From contig CAWHCD010000007.1 of NCBI GenBank assembly GCA_963828015.1, positions 1 through 7,327 of the forward strand: a stretch of DNA of 7,327 bases, in the 5' to 3' direction. Under the pieces are notes generated by a model that was not told where the DNA came from, ran no database searches, and saw only the letters and a list, made by a program, of their open reading frames with translations. The translations under genes and the position numbers were made by a program. Source of the DNA: CAVPUA01 sp963828015 (GTDB taxonomy: Bacteria > Actinomycetota > Actinomycetes > Mycobacteriales > Jatrophihabitantaceae). Shown here one piece after another: positions 6,070-7,327 of the stretch (position 1 is its first letter; each line of letters opens with the position of its first letter).

Positions 6070-7150
6070 CGACCATCTCCTCGGTCACCGCCGCCGTACG
6101 CCGATTCCCGCTACCCGAACCCGAATCCGACGCAACCCTGACCTGGGACGCAACCACTGCGGTCACCGTCACCCTCGAGGCCGGCGGACAGACCGGGGTC
6201 GGCTGGACTTACAGCAGCCCCGCCGCCGCGGTAGTGATCGCCGAGCACTTCAGCGACGTCCTCTATGGCCGCGACGCGTTCGATGTTGCCGGCGGTTGGG
6301 AGGCGATGCACCGGGCCGCGCGTAACTTGGGCACTCGTGGTCTCGTGATGCAGGCGCTCAGTGCGGTCGACATAGCCTGGTGGGACCTTAAAGCCCGCCT
6401 GTTCGATGTCAGTCTCGTCGACCTGTTCGGCGCGACCCGTGATCGGGTGCCGATCTACGGCTCGGGGGGATTCACTACCCTCAGCCGCGGCCAACTCGAA
6501 GAGCAGGTCGGTTGGTGGCGGTCGGTTGGCTGTCACGCCATGAAGATCAAGATAGGGGAAGCCTGGGGCACTCGCCTCGATCGCGATCTGAAGCGGGTGG
6601 CACCAACTGCGCCGACTTGCCGGTGACGACGTCGAGCCTGATGGTCGACGCCAACGGCGGCTACACCGTCGCTCAAGCCCGTCGGGTGGGTGCGGCTCTG
6701 GATGATCTCGGCGTGGTCTGGTTCGAAGAACCGGTCAGCAGCGATGACGTCGCAGGGCTCGCGTCGGTCCGAGCGGCTGTGCGCTGCGATGTGACCGCGG
6801 GCGAGTACGCCGCCGACGCTTACGAGATCGGTCACCTCCTGCCCGTCGTTGATTGCTTGCAACTCGACGCAACCCGCTGCGGCGGATACACCGGCTTCCT
6901 CGCCGGCGCCGCCCAGGCCCGTGCGCGGAACACACAGGTATCGGCCCACTGCGCCCCGGCCCTGCACGCCCCGGTCGCCGCTGCCGTTACCAACCTGCGC
7001 CACGTCGAGTGGTTCGCCGACCACGCCCTTCTCGAGCCGCAGCTCGTGGACGGTGCCCCGGAACCGGTGAACGGCGAACTACCCGTGCACCGACACCGTC
7101 CCGGTCACGGCATGTCGCTGCGGGTCGCCGGCTGGCCGCGATCAAGCTGA
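6066..7150 (+). CDS. Enolase-superfamily enzyme, mandelate racemase/muconate lactonizing type, frameshifted as written
   Basis: Divalent-metal enzyme that abstracts a proton alpha to a carboxylate. Family members include racemases and sugar-acid dehydratases. After removing two extra bases it is 360 residues, normal for the family. Seen: an N-terminal capping domain (about 1-125) and a barrel domain with KIK at 160-162, metal ligands Asp194 (VDANGGY), Glu220 (FEEPV) and Glu246 (AGEY), and the Asp267/His294 dyad (QLDATRCGG, SAHCAPALH). The 26-residue steps between metal ligands and the 27-residue Asp-His step equal those of mandelate racemase (Asp195, Glu221, Glu247, Asp270, His297). Its ATG overlaps the GMC stop by four bases (ATGA), so it belongs to the same operon. 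The neighbouring dehydrogenase suggests a sugar-acid or hydroxy-acid substrate, which is inference. As written the frame stops at 6624-6626 and the C-terminal half lies two frames on. Confidence 0.88.
6595..6604 (+). other. First apparent +1 frameshift in enolase-superfamily gene
   Basis: Frame one reads DRDLKRV up to here. Deleting one base, either a G of 6599-6600 or a C of 6603-6604, continues with QLRRLAGDDVE, which is family-like sequence in the third frame. Without the deletion the protein ends in PTAPTCR and stops at 6624-6626. The exact base cannot be fixed by eye. Confidence 0.75.
6636..6639 (+). other. Second apparent +1 frameshift in enolase-superfamily gene
   Basis: After LAGDDVE the frame must shift again: deleting one C of the CC at 6637-6638 gives LMVDANGGY, which carries the first metal-ligand Asp. 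Only about 11 codons separate this from the first shift. Together the two explain the net two-base offset between the N- and C-terminal halves. Confidence 0.75.
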
Positions 7151-7157
7151 GCAGCGA

Positions 7158-7199
7158 CGAGGGCAATCCTCGACAAGGCCACGGAACGTCGAGTCTCGA
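7158..7199. repeat. Two short inverted repeats in the gap after the enolase-superfamily gene
   Basis: CGAGG-N5-CCTCG lies at 7158-7172 and TCGAG-T-CTCGA at 7189-7199. The first could form a five-bp hairpin but has no T tract, so it is not a convincing intrinsic terminator. The second is a near-perfect DNA palindrome with a one-base centre and could be a protein site ahead of the next gene. Both are short enough to be chance in high-GC DNA. Confidence 0.3.
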
Positions 7200-7230
7200 T
7201 CCTCGCGGGTCGCCCCGGAGCACCGCGGAC

Positions 7231-7236
7231 GGGTGA
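7231..7236 (+). promoter_or_regulatory. Probable ribosome binding site for the gene starting at 7240
   Basis: GGGTGA matches the 3' part of the Shine-Dalgarno consensus, with three bases between it and GTG 7240. It is the main support for choosing that start over GTG 7233, whose frame has no site at a proper distance. Confidence 0.45.
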
Positions 7237-7239
7237 ATC

Positions 7240-7327
7240 GTGGCTACGACGACAGCGTCGGGGATCGAGACGTCAGCGAACGATCCCGCCGAAGGCGGCC
7301 AGGCCAGCAGCTCACCACGATGCGCAC
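7240..7327 (+). CDS. Possible start of a further operon gene, cut by window edge
   Basis: An open frame from GTG gives 29 residues beginning VATTTASGIETSANDP and rich in Ala, Ser and Thr, the sort of disordered lead-in often seen before the first helix of actinobacterial transporters. It has no recognisable domain within the window. It follows the enolase-superfamily stop by 89 bases on the same strand. A transporter for the pathway substrate would make sense here but is a guess. The weak evidence is the Shine-Dalgarno-like GGGTGA and the open frame. Confidence 0.4.
   Translation, partial: MATTTASGIETSANDPAEGGQASSSPRCA

Noticed and set aside
6512..7150. Separate 212-residue gene in the second half of the enolase-superfamily region
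   Set aside because: Its first 30 or so residues are non-family sequence read out of frame. The rest is the missing catalytic half of the gene that starts at 6066.
7158..7172. Intrinsic terminator after the enolase-superfamily gene
   Set aside because: The stem is only five bp and is followed by ACAAGG with no T run.
7233..7327. Alternative GTG start at 7233 in another open frame
   Set aside because: It gives an Arg/Asp-rich peptide and has no ribosome site at a suitable distance. GTG 7240 fits GGGTGA better, though neither is certain.

Overview
The base composition is high in G+C, several genes use GTG starts or ATGA/TGATG stop-start overlaps, and codon use is strongly G/C-ending. This fits an actinobacterium (a mycobacterial-type or related soil actinomycete is my guess). 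The genus cannot be fixed from the sequence alone. The window holds one divergent metabolic gene cluster and no RNA genes, mobile elements or CRISPR arrays that I can see.

Left arm (minus strand, 1-1339): a MarR-family regulator followed, 1 nt after its stop codon, by a short-chain dehydrogenase/reductase (SDR) that runs off the left edge. These two read away from a 104-bp divergent intergenic region (1340-1443). That region holds short inverted repeats, and one of them overlaps the ribosome binding site of the rightward operon.

Right arm (plus strand, 1444-7150): five tightly packed genes. They encode a PoxB-like thiamine-pyrophosphate (TPP) enzyme (1444-3250), a 147-residue membrane protein (3252-3695), a gluconate 2-dehydrogenase subunit 3-type protein (3695-4387), a GMC-family flavoprotein dehydrogenase carrying a CX5CX3C iron-sulfur motif (4396-6069), and an enolase-superfamily enzyme with mandelate racemase-like active-site spacing (6066-7150). 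A possible sixth gene begins with GTG at 7240 and is cut by the right edge.

The TPP gene and the enolase-superfamily gene are both interrupted as written. The TPP gene has one extra base in a G5 run near 2102-2106. The enolase-superfamily gene has two extra bases, near 6599-6604 and 6637-6638. Protein similarity resumes cleanly across each site, so these are either sequencing/assembly indels or very recent inactivation.

Working model (inference): the flavoprotein plus subunit 3 oxidise a sugar, polyol or sugar-derived substrate, passing electrons through a [3Fe-4S] cluster to an acceptor that is not encoded here. The enolase-superfamily enzyme dehydrates or epimerises the resulting acid, the SDR handles another alcohol/carbonyl step, and the TPP enzyme decarboxylates or oxidises a 2-keto acid. 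The MarR protein probably controls both arms. The substrate cannot be read from the sequence. The most unusual point is a subunit 3/GMC pair of the FAD-glucose/gluconate dehydrogenase type with no Tat signal and no cytochrome subunit, paired instead with a small membrane protein and a quinone-oxidase-like TPP enzyme.
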